From CAG-245 sp963621875 (GTDB lineage: Bacteria; Bacillota; Clostridia; TANB77; CAG-508), in NCBI GenBank assembly GCA_963621875.1, contig CAVFFR010000002.1:1-64000 (forward strand): a DNA stretch of 64,000 bases, read 5' to 3'. Position 1 is the stretch's first letter. Each line of letters begins with the position of its first letter. Position numbers and translations under genes: made by a program. This document shows, piece by piece, positions 1 to 8,040 of the stretch. The notes below the pieces were generated by a model. That model was not told the DNA's origin, did not search any database, and saw nothing but the letters and a program-made list of their open reading frames with translations.

Positions 1-424
1 ATTCTTTTATGTACTGCGTTGCTTTATCATCATAGATGTATTTTTCGTCTACTTTTCTAACCACATCTCTTAATTGTACATTATCTGGTAGATCTTTCGC
101 AAATGCAATGTACTTACATTCTAGGTTATTTTTATACTGTGCTACTTTGTATCTATGATATTCGTCGTTTTCATATTTATTAGTTACAATATATATTTCA
201 CCCTTGCTAATATCAGATAATTCTTGTTTAAAATAATCTTGTAAGAAATTAAATTCTTCTCTTTCAAATTCTAGTTCTTCGTCTTCTGTTAGATTAAAAT
301 CCATCTTCATTTCTCCATTTTTTATATTATTTTTTTCTAGTTCCTTACTTAGTTCTTTTATAAACTTCTCTACAAAATCATTTTGTTTTATTTTATCAAT
401 CACTTTGTTTAAGTTTAATTCCAA
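1..424 (-). CDS. Hypothetical acidic protein, C-terminus cut by window edge
   Basis: An open frame on the minus strand runs from a TTG start at 424 to the window edge without a stop, about 141 codons. AAGGAG lies seven bases upstream of the TTG. The product is rich in Lys, Glu and Asp, with no signal peptide or membrane segment in the visible part. It begins 17 bases after the stop of the secreted nuclease, so the two are probably co-transcribed. I do not recognise the family. An immunity or accessory role for the nuclease is only a guess from position. Confidence 0.6.
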   Translation of the reverse strand, partial: MELNLNKVIDKIKQNDFVEKFIKELSKELEKNNIKNGEMKMDFNLTEDEELEFEREEFNFLQDYFKQELSDISKGEIYIVTNKYENDEYHRYKVAQYKNNLECKYIAFAKDLPDNVQLRDVVRKVDEKYIYDDKATQYIKE

Positions 425-441
425 TACTTTCTCCTTAATAT

Positions 442-1200
442 TTATTGTATTAGTTTTGCTTCTCCTGTGCTGTAATTTATTTCGAAATTATCTTGTACAT
501 TATATATAAATTTATTAAAAGTTACTCCTTCTTCTTCCACAGATTTTGCTTCTATTTCAACTCCTGATGCAAGTTTATTATCGCCTTTATATATTGGTGT
601 TACTCTATATAAAACATGATAATCCTTGTTTTCTTTATTTTTTAGTTTTACCCAATTTGCAACTATATTTTCATATTCTATCATCGCACTATTCATCTGT
701 GATGTGCCTGTTATTAGATTCTTTTTATTGTTATTTTCATTACCTAATTGCCAAGCTATTAAATGACATCTTTCATATAAATGCTTGCTATTGTTCTCTC
801 CATATAAATATTGAACCCAACCTGTTGGCTTGTAAGAAAGTCCTTCTCTTTTAGTTCCTGCAGGTGGCATTGTAAATTTACAAATGTTTGCAAATGCTAC
901 TCCTGCCCTATTTAGCTCATCAAGATTTGAATAATATTCAAAGTCTGTTGTGCTAATATCTTTTTCTTCGAAATATGGCACATCATTATTTATAGTTATA
1001 ACTGTTGTCCCAGAATACTGCGGTATTTCTTCTATGTTTATGTTGCTATTGGTTTCTGTATTTGTTTGCACAGTTTCATTTGTATTTTCTGGTGTTTTAT
1101 CTTCTGCTACTATGTTTCCTGCAAGTAATGCTATTAATATAATTATTACTGATATTATTGATTGTTTTAATTTATTTTTCATTTTATTTTTTTCTTTCAT
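442..1200 (-). CDS. Secreted DNA/RNA non-specific endonuclease (EndA-like)
   Basis: The 252-residue protein has a Lys-rich N-terminus, one hydrophobic stretch (about residues 13-32) that fits a signal peptide, a Thr/Asn-rich linker, and a His-Me-finger nuclease domain from about residue 75. The motif RCHLIAWQL, followed by NLITGT and later LYRVTPIYKG, matches the DNA-entry nuclease EndA / Endonuclea_NS_2 family, in which the His of the first motif is the general base. It probably degrades extracellular nucleic acid, for nutrition, biofilm turnover or DNA uptake. GGGAG precedes the ATG. A broken paralogue lies at 26.2-27.0 kb. Confidence 0.85.
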   Translation of the reverse strand: MKEKNKMKNKLKQSIISVIIILIALLAGNIVAEDKTPENTNETVQTNTETNSNINIEEIPQYSGTTVITINNDVPYFEEKDISTTDFEYYSNLDELNRAGVAFANICKFTMPPAGTKREGLSYKPTGWVQYLYGENNSKHLYERCHLIAWQLGNENNNKKNLITGTSQMNSAMIEYENIVANWVKLKNKENKDYHVLYRVTPIYKGDNKLASGVEIEAKSVEEEGVTFNKFIYNVQDNFEINYSTGEAKLIQ

Positions 1201-1319
1201 CGTTTGCTCCCGCTTAATTATACTCTGTAAATATTTTTTTGTCTAGCAAAATCGTACATCAAATTTCGACTTATAATTTCATTTATAATAATTCAAAAAT
1301 GAACAAAATTCTGAGAGTA

Positions 1320-2426
1320 TAGAAAAAGTTGTGTAAATAAATCCTTCCGTGATAAAATATAAAATATCAAGGAGGGATTTTTCTATGGGTAAAAAAGTAG
1401 AAAAAGAAAAAAATGAAATAGTAGAGGAGTTTTTTAGAAGGAATGATCCCAAAAATATTAAATCCATGAATGATATGTATGCAGCATGGAAAGATTTCTT
1501 TGCCCCTGCTTTTCAACAATTGTTGGATGCTGAAATGGAATCTAAAATTGGTTATTCAAAAAATAAAAGAACATATAATACTAATTATCGAAATGGATAT
1601 TATCCAGAAAGAACTGTAGCAACAGAAATGGGAGATATTCCAGTAAAAGTTCCTAGAGATAGAAATGGAGAAATTGATTCCGATTTAGTGCCTAAGTATT
1701 CAAGAACAGCAAATGGCTTTGATGAAAAAGTAATATCTATGTATGCATTAGGAATGTCTGATAAGGACATTCAAGAACAAATAAAGGAGATATTTGGCTG
1801 CAATCTTTCACCAGATATGATAAGTGATATAACAGATAAAATTATACCTGAAATACAAGAATGGCAAAAAAGGAAATTAGAAAGTGTATATCCCTAAGAC
1901 GGAATATCAAAGATGTATAGTTCATCAAATAAGAAACTCTTTAAAGTATGTACCATATACAGATAGAAAAGAACTAGCTAATGATTTAAAAACAGTTTAC
2001 AAAGCAAGTACAGAAGAATTAGGTTATACTAATTTATTAGAAATAGAAGAGAAATGGAAACACAAATATCCTGGTGCGATTCAGAGTTGGATAGACAACT
2101 GGGATGTACTTTCAGTATTTTTTAAATTTTCAGCAGAAATAAGAAAGATAATGCATACAACAAATGCAATAGAAAGCTTAAACAGTACATATAAACGAAT
2201 AAATCGAAACAGAAATGTATTTCCAACAGACATTTCTTTATTAAAAGTGCTATATCTTTCAACGCTAAAAGCAGAGAAGAAATGGTCTAGAATGGTTGAT
2301 AAATGGGATTTATGCTTATCTCAATTTAGAATTATGTATGAAGGAAGAATATAAAATAAAGCCTAAAAATAATAGGCTTAAGAAGCAAATTTCTTAAGTC
2401 CTATCAAATTTACACAACTTTTTCTA
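1320..2426 (+). mobile_element. IS256-family insertion sequence, internally deleted relic
   Basis: The element is bounded by a 19-bp perfect terminal inverted repeat: TAGAAAAAGTTGTGTAAAT at 1320-1338 and its reverse complement at 2408-2426. It is about 1.1 kb, against roughly 1.3-1.4 kb for intact IS256 members. I see no convincing 8-9 bp target duplication: the flanks TGAGAGTA and AAGTATTG do not match. The ends are intact, so it could still be moved in trans by a full-length relative. Confidence 0.85.
1385..2354 (+). pseudogene. IS256-family transposase, central catalytic region deleted
   Basis: The N-terminal part (from the ATG at 1385, RBS AAGGAGGG) reads through the family's helical region and MSDKDIQEQIKEIFG to LESVYP. 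The frame then changes at about 1893, and the second part begins at PKTEYQRCIVHQIRNSLKYV and runs to 2354. In full-length IS256 transposases about 75-80 residues separate these points. They hold the first two Asp of the DDE triad (the FIDA and VDGLKGF regions), and both are missing. TTNAIESLN, around the catalytic Glu, remains. This is a deletion plus frameshift, so the protein cannot be an active transposase. Confidence 0.9.
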
Positions 2427-2515
2427 AAGTATTGATTTTTTAGAAAAGTATTATTTAAATAATGTTAATAATAAAATATTAAATTTTTTCAAGTTATCAA
2501 TCGGAAGGAAATCCG

Positions 2516-2534
2516 ATTTACACAAGATTTTCTA
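2516..2534. repeat. Extra copy of an IS256-type terminal repeat
   Basis: These 19 bases match the right terminal repeat at 2408-2426 at 17 of 19 positions and have the same orientation. The bases just inside it (a small ATCGGA/TCCGAT hairpin) resemble the inner part of the left end, which carries AATCCTTCCG. It looks like the end of a second, otherwise lost IS copy. Confidence 0.6.
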
Positions 2535-2624
2535 TAGGCTCATATTGAAATCTTTGCTTTTATTATTGAATTAATTTTAAATTTCTTTTATATTGTTCTA
2601 CTGTATACATTTTAATACAGTACA

Positions 2625-3101
2625 TCATCTCCGTTCGTTATATGGTGATGTTGTTTCATCTCCTACATCTCCATTATTATTCAAATAATATTTTTCGCAT
2701 TTATTACAATATAAATGACTACCATCGGGATGTAAAAACATTAATTTTTCATTACAATTAGGACATAGTTTTTCATTTCTATAATAATCATAAATTGTTA
2801 CTGCTTCATTTCTAAATTTTGTTGTAAATTCAACATCCCATAAATTTAAGCCACGAATTGTACCATCTTTTTTATTTACATATATAGAGCCTGCTCCATC
2901 ATCAAAGAACTTTTTGTTTGGCAAACCCGCTTCAAAACACCACCATTCTTCATTCTCAAGTATTTCCATTATAATTTTTCCGCATTCTGATGCTTTACTT
3001 TTTGCCTTGTTTATAGCCTCATCTAATGTAATTGGTACAACAGCATTACCATTTATTGTATCATATTCATTTTCACTTGAATTATTATTTTTCTCTTCTA
3101 T
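2625..3101 (-). CDS. Imm35-like protein with C-terminal zinc ribbon, start uncertain
   Basis: The first ATG is at 2969 (114 residues), but the frame is open upstream to 3113. That stretch encodes VVPITLDEAINKAKSKASEC, which continues naturally into the Imm35/YrhB-like fold (WWCFEAGLP, then GAGSIYVNKKDGTI). The true N-terminus therefore probably lies upstream, perhaps at a non-AUG codon or by coupling to the previous stop at 3098. The C-terminus has CPNC...CNKC, a zinc ribbon. Imm35 proteins are often immunity partners of polymorphic toxins, and the gene lies two genes downstream of an ADP-ribosyltransferase. The immunity role is inferred. Confidence 0.55.
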   Translation of the reverse strand: MEEKNNNSSENEYDTINGNAVVPITLDEAINKAKSKASECGKIIMEILENEEWWCFEAGLPNKKFFDDGAGSIYVNKKDGTIRGLNLWDVEFTTKFRNEAVTIYDYYRNEKLCPNCNEKLMFLHPDGSHLYCNKCEKYYLNNNGDVGDETTSPYNERR

Positions 3102-3742
3102 ATAATAGTATATTTATCAAATAATTCATCTACATTTGTGCATTTTATAATTTCTTTAGTAAATTCATTAAATAAATCTTTATTTGATGTAAGTTTCTTT
3201 AAAAAACTAATTTTTTCTTCTTCACTTATATTAGTCAATTTATTGAAATATTCTTTTAATAAATCTTTCCAAAAAGGATCATTTCCAATAAAAGATTCTA
3301 TTACTTTCTCTACTGTTTCTGTCATCAAATTTAAATTTTTATCATAATCATAATTACATTTACTACAATTATATATAGGACTATCCTCTCTTAATTCACA
3401 ACCACCTGCAATATATTTATTTGTATCAATTTCTCCTTTAATTTTTCCATAAATATATTCTTTTAAAATCGAATAACATTTTGGACATCTAATTTTTTCT
3501 TTTTCATTTAATTCAAAACCTGTTGTTTTTTTATTTTTTAATAACTCCTCTATTACACTTATTTCTGTTCTTACATTTTCTATACAGTTATTATCATCAA
3601 TTTGTTTGTCTATTTCTTCTTGTCTTGCTTTTTTCAATTCATCTGAAGATAAATATTTTTGTAAAGCTTCTAGCTCTCTTTCTAATTCATCTACTGAATA
3701 ATCTTTATATTTATTAAAATATATACCTGGTCCTATAGCCAT
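3098..3742 (-). CDS. Hypothetical protein with central zinc ribbon
   Basis: The 214-residue soluble protein begins 29 bases after the ADP-ribosyltransferase gene, with AAAGGAG before its ATG. It has a charged, coiled-coil-prone N-terminal third, a split CPKC...CSKC zinc-binding pair at about residues 95-135, and a helical C-terminal domain. I recognise no family. Its position directly behind a putative toxin gene suggests an accessory or immunity function, which nothing in its own sequence proves. Confidence 0.65.
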   Translation of the reverse strand: MAIGPGIYFNKYKDYSVDELERELEALQKYLSSDELKKARQEEIDKQIDDNNCIENVRTEISVIEELLKNKKTTGFELNEKEKIRCPKCYSILKEYIYGKIKGEIDTNKYIAGGCELREDSPIYNCSKCNYDYDKNLNLMTETVEKVIESFIGNDPFWKDLLKEYFNKLTNISEEEKISFLKKLTSNKDLFNEFTKEIIKCTNVDELFDKYTII

Positions 3743-3771
3743 TTTCTATCGCTCCTTTTTAATATTATTTT

Positions 3772-5256
3772 TTATAATTCCATACCACCCATATCCATTA
3801 CAGGCTGTTGTGGGACTTGTCCTTGTATCATTTGGGCATCACCTTGTTCTTGATTTTGCTGTTGTGTTTGAGTTTGCTGTGATTGTTGTTCCTGTTGTTC
3901 TCTGTGTTTCCTTGCAATTTTAGCACTTTCTCTCTGTATTCTAGCTTTCTCTTCTGGTTCTAATTCCCATGATTTCTTTTCTCCTGTTTTAGTTTTTGTA
4001 TTTGGTTGTTGTCGATCTAGGTAAGTTGTATCTTGTGTTCCATCATTTCTTCCTCTAGAAAATCTTGATCTCATTTGATTAAAAAATCGTGAAAATCTAT
4101 TTTGCCTAGCAGGTAAATTTTCTAAATTTCCGTTTTGTGAATATGTTTGTTGTTGTATCGTTTGGTTATACAAATTATCACTTTCTGTTTGTGTAGAAAA
4201 AGATTTCTCATAACTATTGTTTTTTTGTTTTGTTGCTTGTTGTCCTATATCTTTATAACATTCTCTTTCTTTACTTAATAATAAACCTTGCAATACAGTC
4301 TTACTTTTTCCATTTTTATCAATAACTCCACTTTGAGCTCCAACTACATATATATCATTTGGATTTAATAAAACTTCTTGTTCTACACTATCATAATCTG
4401 ATAACTGCGCTATGTATGCTCCTTGAGTTCCTTTTGGAGCATATATTTCCATAACAGTATCATATTCATCATATTTTGCAAAAGAAGATTCATATAATGG
4501 AGATGTACTTGTATACCCTTTATTATTCATACTTTTTCCAACATAACTTTGCATATCTACTTGATCATTTGTTTTAATTGCTCTATACAATTTCATTGAT
4601 TCCGGTAATCTTGCTTTAGACAACCCTTCATCTAAATTTGAAATTGTCTCATCTATATGTTCAAATGAATTCATATCTTTTACAGCTTTACATACTGATG
4701 GAGAACAACCTCTTGGCAAATTCATTTCTTGCATATATGAATTTATAATGTCATAATTATTGTAAACTGGTTTATCATAATCTAGTTGTTGTATGACATT
4801 ACTAATTTCATATATCTGACTTTGACTCATTCCTCTTTCTTGAAGTTTAATTGATAAATCTTGCATAATTCCACTTTGTAATTCTGTTCTAGTTATTGTC
4901 CCTCTTTTTACTGATAAAATCATATTACTTCCGTTGCTATATTGATTAATAGCTTTTGCATTTTCTACTGATATGTTATATGAATTTATAGTATCCATAA
5001 ATCCTTGTATTTCTGATTGATTTACTCCTATTTGTGGTAATTCTTCCATAGTATATCCATCAGCTAATCCTTGCAATACTTTTTGATGATTTCCACTTGA
5101 ACTAAATACATCTGTTAAATCAGCTTCATTTTGAAATGTAGAATAATTACCATTTAATATTTCATTTATATTTGACTGTGATAATCCTTGGTTTTGTAGC
5201 ATATTTGTTATTTGTTGCTTTTGCGTTGATGATATTTTTAATTGTTCAATCTCCAT
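3772..5256 (-). CDS. ADP-ribosyltransferase domain protein (putative toxin/effector)
   Basis: In this 494-residue protein, residues about 1-200 are helical with no signal peptide. Residues about 215-320 form a VIP2/C3-type ADP-ribosyltransferase fold with the R-S-E signature: Arg225 in LYRAI, Ser250-Thr-Ser252 in GYTSTSP, and Glu292-Gln-Glu294 in EQEVLL. The ExE form is typical of arginine-modifying members. The tail (about 410-494) is Gln-rich and disordered. The enzyme would transfer ADP-ribose from NAD+ to a protein target that is not known. Export could be by a specialised system or by lysis. It is first in a run with two small zinc-ribbon proteins that may protect the producer. Confidence 0.75.
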   Translation of the reverse strand: MEIEQLKISSTQKQQITNMLQNQGLSQSNINEILNGNYSTFQNEADLTDVFSSSGNHQKVLQGLADGYTMEELPQIGVNQSEIQGFMDTINSYNISVENAKAINQYSNGSNMILSVKRGTITRTELQSGIMQDLSIKLQERGMSQSQIYEISNVIQQLDYDKPVYNNYDIINSYMQEMNLPRGCSPSVCKAVKDMNSFEHIDETISNLDEGLSKARLPESMKLYRAIKTNDQVDMQSYVGKSMNNKGYTSTSPLYESSFAKYDEYDTVMEIYAPKGTQGAYIAQLSDYDSVEQEVLLNPNDIYVVGAQSGVIDKNGKSKTVLQGLLLSKERECYKDIGQQATKQKNNSYEKSFSTQTESDNLYNQTIQQQTYSQNGNLENLPARQNRFSRFFNQMRSRFSRGRNDGTQDTTYLDRQQPNTKTKTGEKKSWELEPEEKARIQRESAKIARKHREQQEQQSQQTQTQQQNQEQGDAQMIQGQVPQQPVMDMGGMEL

Positions 5257-5434
5257 ATCTTTCTCTCTTTCTTATCTTTTGAGCTTCGTTTCATTTATTC
5301 TAAAAACATTTATTACATTTTTTTATAATTTTCAATAGTTTAAAAATATTTTTATTAAAAACCATTATCTAGTAACTTTGAATTCTTTATATATATATAT
5401 TGCCTCAAATAAATATAATTCAAGACATTTTTCT

Positions 5435-5460
5435 AATTTTGCAACCACGGTTGCAAAATT
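5435..5460. repeat. Perfect 12-bp-arm palindrome
   Basis: AATTTTGCAACC, a two-base spacer, then its exact reverse complement. It lies in the 270-bp non-coding stretch between the ADP-ribosyltransferase gene and the tnpV remnant, with no T-run on either side. It could be an operator or a mobile-element end. The rest of 5257-5526 is AT-rich with nothing else recognised. Confidence 0.5.
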
Positions 5461-5526
5461 ATCAAATGTTCTTTATTTCTTCATAATATATCATATAATT
5501 CAAATTTTTTCCATTACTTTTTAAAA

Positions 5527-5921
5527 TTAAATATATATCATTTCTTTTAATACTATTTCTTCTGCTCCATTTTTAATATTATTCATTCTTGCAACCCACT
5601 CTAATTGATTATTTGCCTTTAGTTCTTCTGTTACATTTTCTTGTTCTGTCATTTGTTTTATTAAAATATCTAACTTTTCTTTACATTCATCTTCAATATT
5701 TAGTAAATAACTTTTCAATTTATTATTTAATAACATTTCTGTATATTCTGGTATTGTATATTTCTTCATATAGTTTAGTTTTAATCTACCATACTTTCCT
5801 ATATTTTCCGTTCTTCTAGCCTTTGGTATTGTTATATTAGGTATATAACAATTTCCAACTAATCTATATTCAATTCCTGTTCTTTCATCTCAAATTTTTC
5901 TTTTAATACTTTATTTTCCAT
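5527..5921 (-). pseudogene. tnpV: TnpV-family transposon protein, N-terminal frameshift
   Basis: The main frame reads GIEYRLVGNCYIPN, GKYGRLKLNYMK, and then KLKSYLLNIEDECKEKL and QLEWVARMNNIK, which is the TnpV family carried by Tn4451-like and other clostridial elements. The AAAGGAG-preceded ATG at 5921 opens a different frame (MENKVLKEKFEMKE) that ends early. A single-base shift near 5885 would join them. This is a decayed accessory gene of an integrative element. Confidence 0.7.
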
Positions 5922-5966
5922 AATTTTAAATTCTCCTTTTTCTATTAATTATTAATTTTATTTTTA

Positions 5967-6141
5967 CTAAATTATTGCTAGGAGGAAACCTTTGTTATTA
6001 CTAAATTTTACTTTTTCGTCATAAGAGAATATTATTGTTACAACTAGTGCTATTAATGTTATTCCGCTTTTTACTTTCTATCATTCTTATTCTTCCTTCT
6101 TCTTTCGTTTCTTCTAACTTTTTAGTGTTTTCTTTCTCCAT
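5967..6141 (-). pseudogene. Prepilin-like N-terminal relic
   Basis: An ATG at 6141 follows AAAGGGG and opens a Lys/Glu-rich leader. After a one-base shift the sequence reads KSGITLIALVVTIIF, the hydrophobic start of the clostridial prepilin-like proteins seen at 13721 and 14396, and stops about 20 codons later. The rest of the pilin is gone. Its upstream region is nearly the same as that of the gene at 14396-15604, which supports common descent. Confidence 0.6.
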
Positions 6142-6170
6142 TTTATTCCCCTTTCCATTTGTATATTTTT

Positions 6171-6396
6171 ATTATGAAACAATATGTTTTATAAATCAAC
6201 TAGTACTTTTGTTTTTATTAAATATGTAATTTAATAAAAATTAGAATCTTCCACAGTTCTTTTTGTTCTAAGTAGTGTCAGATTATCAGTCTTTCTTTCG
6301 TCTTTGTTTTTTTTATTTTTTAGTATTGATTTTTCCTTACAGCTATGCTATAAATAAAAGTAGTTGATTTTAATTAAATTACATATTTAATTAAAA
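6171..6396 (-). promoter_or_regulatory. Promoter plus paired palindromes, copy A (upstream of prepilin relic)
   Basis: Read on the minus strand, a TTGATT -35 (6194-6199), a 17-base spacer and a CATAAT -10 (6171-6176) drive the relic. The spacer holds most of a near-perfect AAAACAT/ATGTTTT palindrome. Upstream lie two 29-base palindromes (6212-6240 and 6368-6396), each two 13-base arms around a 3-base centre and separated by 127 bases. Copy B at 15671-15895 has the same parts at the same spacings. Confidence 0.65.
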
Positions 6397-6412
6397 TTTT
6401 TTTTACAAATAC

Positions 6413-6454
6413 AAAAACTAACTTACCATAATCTCATCTGTAAGTTAGTTTTTT
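6413..6454 (-). terminator. Rho-independent terminator after tspO
   Basis: The stem CTAACTTAC/GTAAGTTAG is flanked by A and T runs on both sides, so it could work in both directions. It lies 31 bases past the tspO stop. Confidence 0.75.
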
Positions 6455-6484
6455 AGATTAATTTAATTTCTACAGACTTCTCTC

Positions 6485-6943
6485 TCATCTATTTAACAAG
6501 TATATTGCTAGATTTAAGTACGAAGCAAATAGTGTCCATAGTAGATATGGTATTTGAAGTACTCCTGCTAGTTTGTTGTTTTTAAAGAATTTTATTATCA
6601 TTATTATAACTAGAATATCAAGCAATATAATCCATAAGAATGCAAATAATCTCCACTTAAATGTAAAGAAAAATATTGACCATAGTGCATTTACAAATAA
6701 TTGTAGATAATAAATTTTCTTTGTATCTGGGTCAACTAAGTGTTTGCTTTTTAATATTCCATAAGATATTCCCATTAAAATATAAAGAATAGTCCACATT
6801 ATTGGGAATAGTATACTTGGTGGCGATAACTGTGGTTTTTGTAGGCTGTTATAATCTATTGAACCTGAAATTATTAAACCAACTATACCACCTACTATTA
6901 CTGGAATTAGTATAGATTTTGCATATATTTTAAATTTTGACAT
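6485..6943 (-). CDS. tspO: TspO/MBR family membrane protein
   Basis: The 152-residue protein has five predicted membrane helices. It carries the family signature near the N-terminus (LQKPQLSPPS, then FPIMWTILYILMGIS), and its length is normal for bacterial TspO. The family binds porphyrins and sterol-like ligands and is linked to tetrapyrrole and stress control. The role in an anaerobe is not settled. It is a single gene with AAGGAGG before its ATG and its own terminator. Confidence 0.9.
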   Translation of the reverse strand: MSKFKIYAKSILIPVIVGGIVGLIISGSIDYNSLQKPQLSPPSILFPIMWTILYILMGISYGILKSKHLVDPDTKKIYYLQLFVNALWSIFFFTFKWRLFAFLWIILLDILVIIMIIKFFKNNKLAGVLQIPYLLWTLFASYLNLAIYLLNR

Positions 6944-7043
6944 TTCTCTCCCTCCTTTTAATATTTTTATTAGCTTCTAGAAAAAATATACATTATGGTT
7001 CTAAAATTTTTCATTTAAAATATAATATTAATAAATTCAGATG

Positions 7044-7078
7044 AAAGGAGGGTATGATGTTTACATCATACTATATTT
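7044..7078 (+). promoter_or_regulatory. Ribosome binding site separated from the start by a perfect hairpin
   Basis: AAAGGAGGG at 7044-7052 is too far (about 27 bases) from the ATG at 7079 for normal spacing. The gap holds GTATGATG-TTTA-CATCATAC (7052-7071), a perfect 8-bp hairpin, then 7 bases. If it folds, the effective spacing is close to ideal. An 11-codon leader frame also starts at 7054 and overlaps the gene start. Confidence 0.6.
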
Positions 7079-7993
7079 ATGATTGTTAATACTTCTATTA
7101 AATATAATTCTTCTATTTTGAAAAAAGATTTAGATGCGTTAATCTTTAAATATCCATTCTTAAAATTATATACAATTGGATACAGTGTTCTAGGCAAACC
7201 TATTTATTCTGTCAAATTAGGCTTTGGCTCAAAGCAAGTTTGTTATTTAGCATCAACACACGCAAACGAGTATATTACTACTACTCTTTTAATGAAGTTT
7301 TTAGAGAATATGTGTATTGCTTATTATCAAAATTCAAGTATTTCTGGATATAATGTAAAAAATCTATTAAATAATACTACTATTTATCTTATTCCTTTGG
7401 TTAATCCTGATGGCGTTGATTTAGTTAATGGCAATATTTCTTCTACTTCTAATGCTTATATTTATGCAAAATATATTGCTAGTAAATATCCAAATATTCC
7501 TTTTCCTGACGGTTGGAAGGCTAATATTCAAGGTGTAGATTTGAATTTACAATTTCCTGCTGGTTGGGAGAATGCTAAAAAAATAAAATTTGCACAAGGT
7601 TATACTTCTCCTGCTCCTCGTGATTTTGTTGGTTTTGGACCTTTAACTGAGCCTGAAGCTCTAGCTGTTTACGATTTTACTTTAGCTCATAATTTTAGAC
7701 TTATTTTAACTTATCATACACAGGGTAAAGAAATTTATTGGCAATTTAAAGATTATGCTCCTAAGGAAGCTTATGCAATAGGGCAAAAGTTTGCAAGGGT
7801 TAGTGGATATACTCTTGCTGATGTACCTTATGAGTCCAGCTTTGCAGGATATAAGGATTGGTTTTTGCAGCAATATAGGCGACCCGGTTATACTATCGAA
7901 GCTGGTTCGGGCGAAAATCCTCTTTCTCTTTCTCAATTTAATCAAATTTATAACGATAATATTAGTATATTAATTTTAGGAGCTGTTTTATAA
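7079..7993 (+). CDS. M14-family zinc carboxypeptidase (gamma-D-Glu-mDAP peptidase-like)
   Basis: The 304-residue protein has the zinc ligands His61-x-x-Glu64 (HANEY) and His213 (LTYHTQG) and the catalytic Glu274 (TIEAGSGENP), the set expected for family M14C. It also has LVNPDGVDLV and GVDLNLQFPAGW, typical of bacterial endopeptidase I and YqgT-like enzymes that cut gamma-D-glutamyl-diaminopimelate bonds in peptidoglycan. No clear signal peptide is seen, so it may act on recycled or spore-related muropeptides inside the cell. An in-frame stop upstream fixes the start at 7079. It is transcribed alone. Confidence 0.85.
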   Translation: MIVNTSIKYNSSILKKDLDALIFKYPFLKLYTIGYSVLGKPIYSVKLGFGSKQVCYLASTHANEYITTTLLMKFLENMCIAYYQNSSISGYNVKNLLNNTTIYLIPLVNPDGVDLVNGNISSTSNAYIYAKYIASKYPNIPFPDGWKANIQGVDLNLQFPAGWENAKKIKFAQGYTSPAPRDFVGFGPLTEPEALAVYDFTLAHNFRLILTYHTQGKEIYWQFKDYAPKEAYAIGQKFARVSGYTLADVPYESSFAGYKDWFLQQYRRPGYTIEAGSGENPLSLSQFNQIYNDNISILILGAVL

Positions 7994-7999
7994 CATACA

Positions 8000-8035
8000 A
8001 AAATGGTCAACTACAGAACTGTAACTGACCATTTT
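8000..8035. terminator. Bidirectional terminator between convergent genes
   Basis: The stem AAAATGGTCA/TGACCATTTT lies between the plus-strand peptidase gene and the minus-strand gene ending at 8041. Confidence 0.7.
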
Positions 8036-8040
8036 ATATC

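Noticed and set aside
442..1200. Secreted nuclease as a contact-dependent polymorphic toxin
   Set aside because: It has a plain signal peptide and single-domain layout like DNA-entry or secreted nucleases, without the delivery domains of polymorphic toxins.
2530..2624. A gene between the IS relic and the Imm35-like gene
   Set aside because: No open frame with a ribosome site. Only AT-rich sequence is present.
6212..6396. Invertible promoter flanked by inverted repeats
   Set aside because: The two 29-base palindromes are each symmetric, so they could act as inverted repeats. But the promoter lies outside them and no recombinase gene is adjacent, so phase inversion is not supported.
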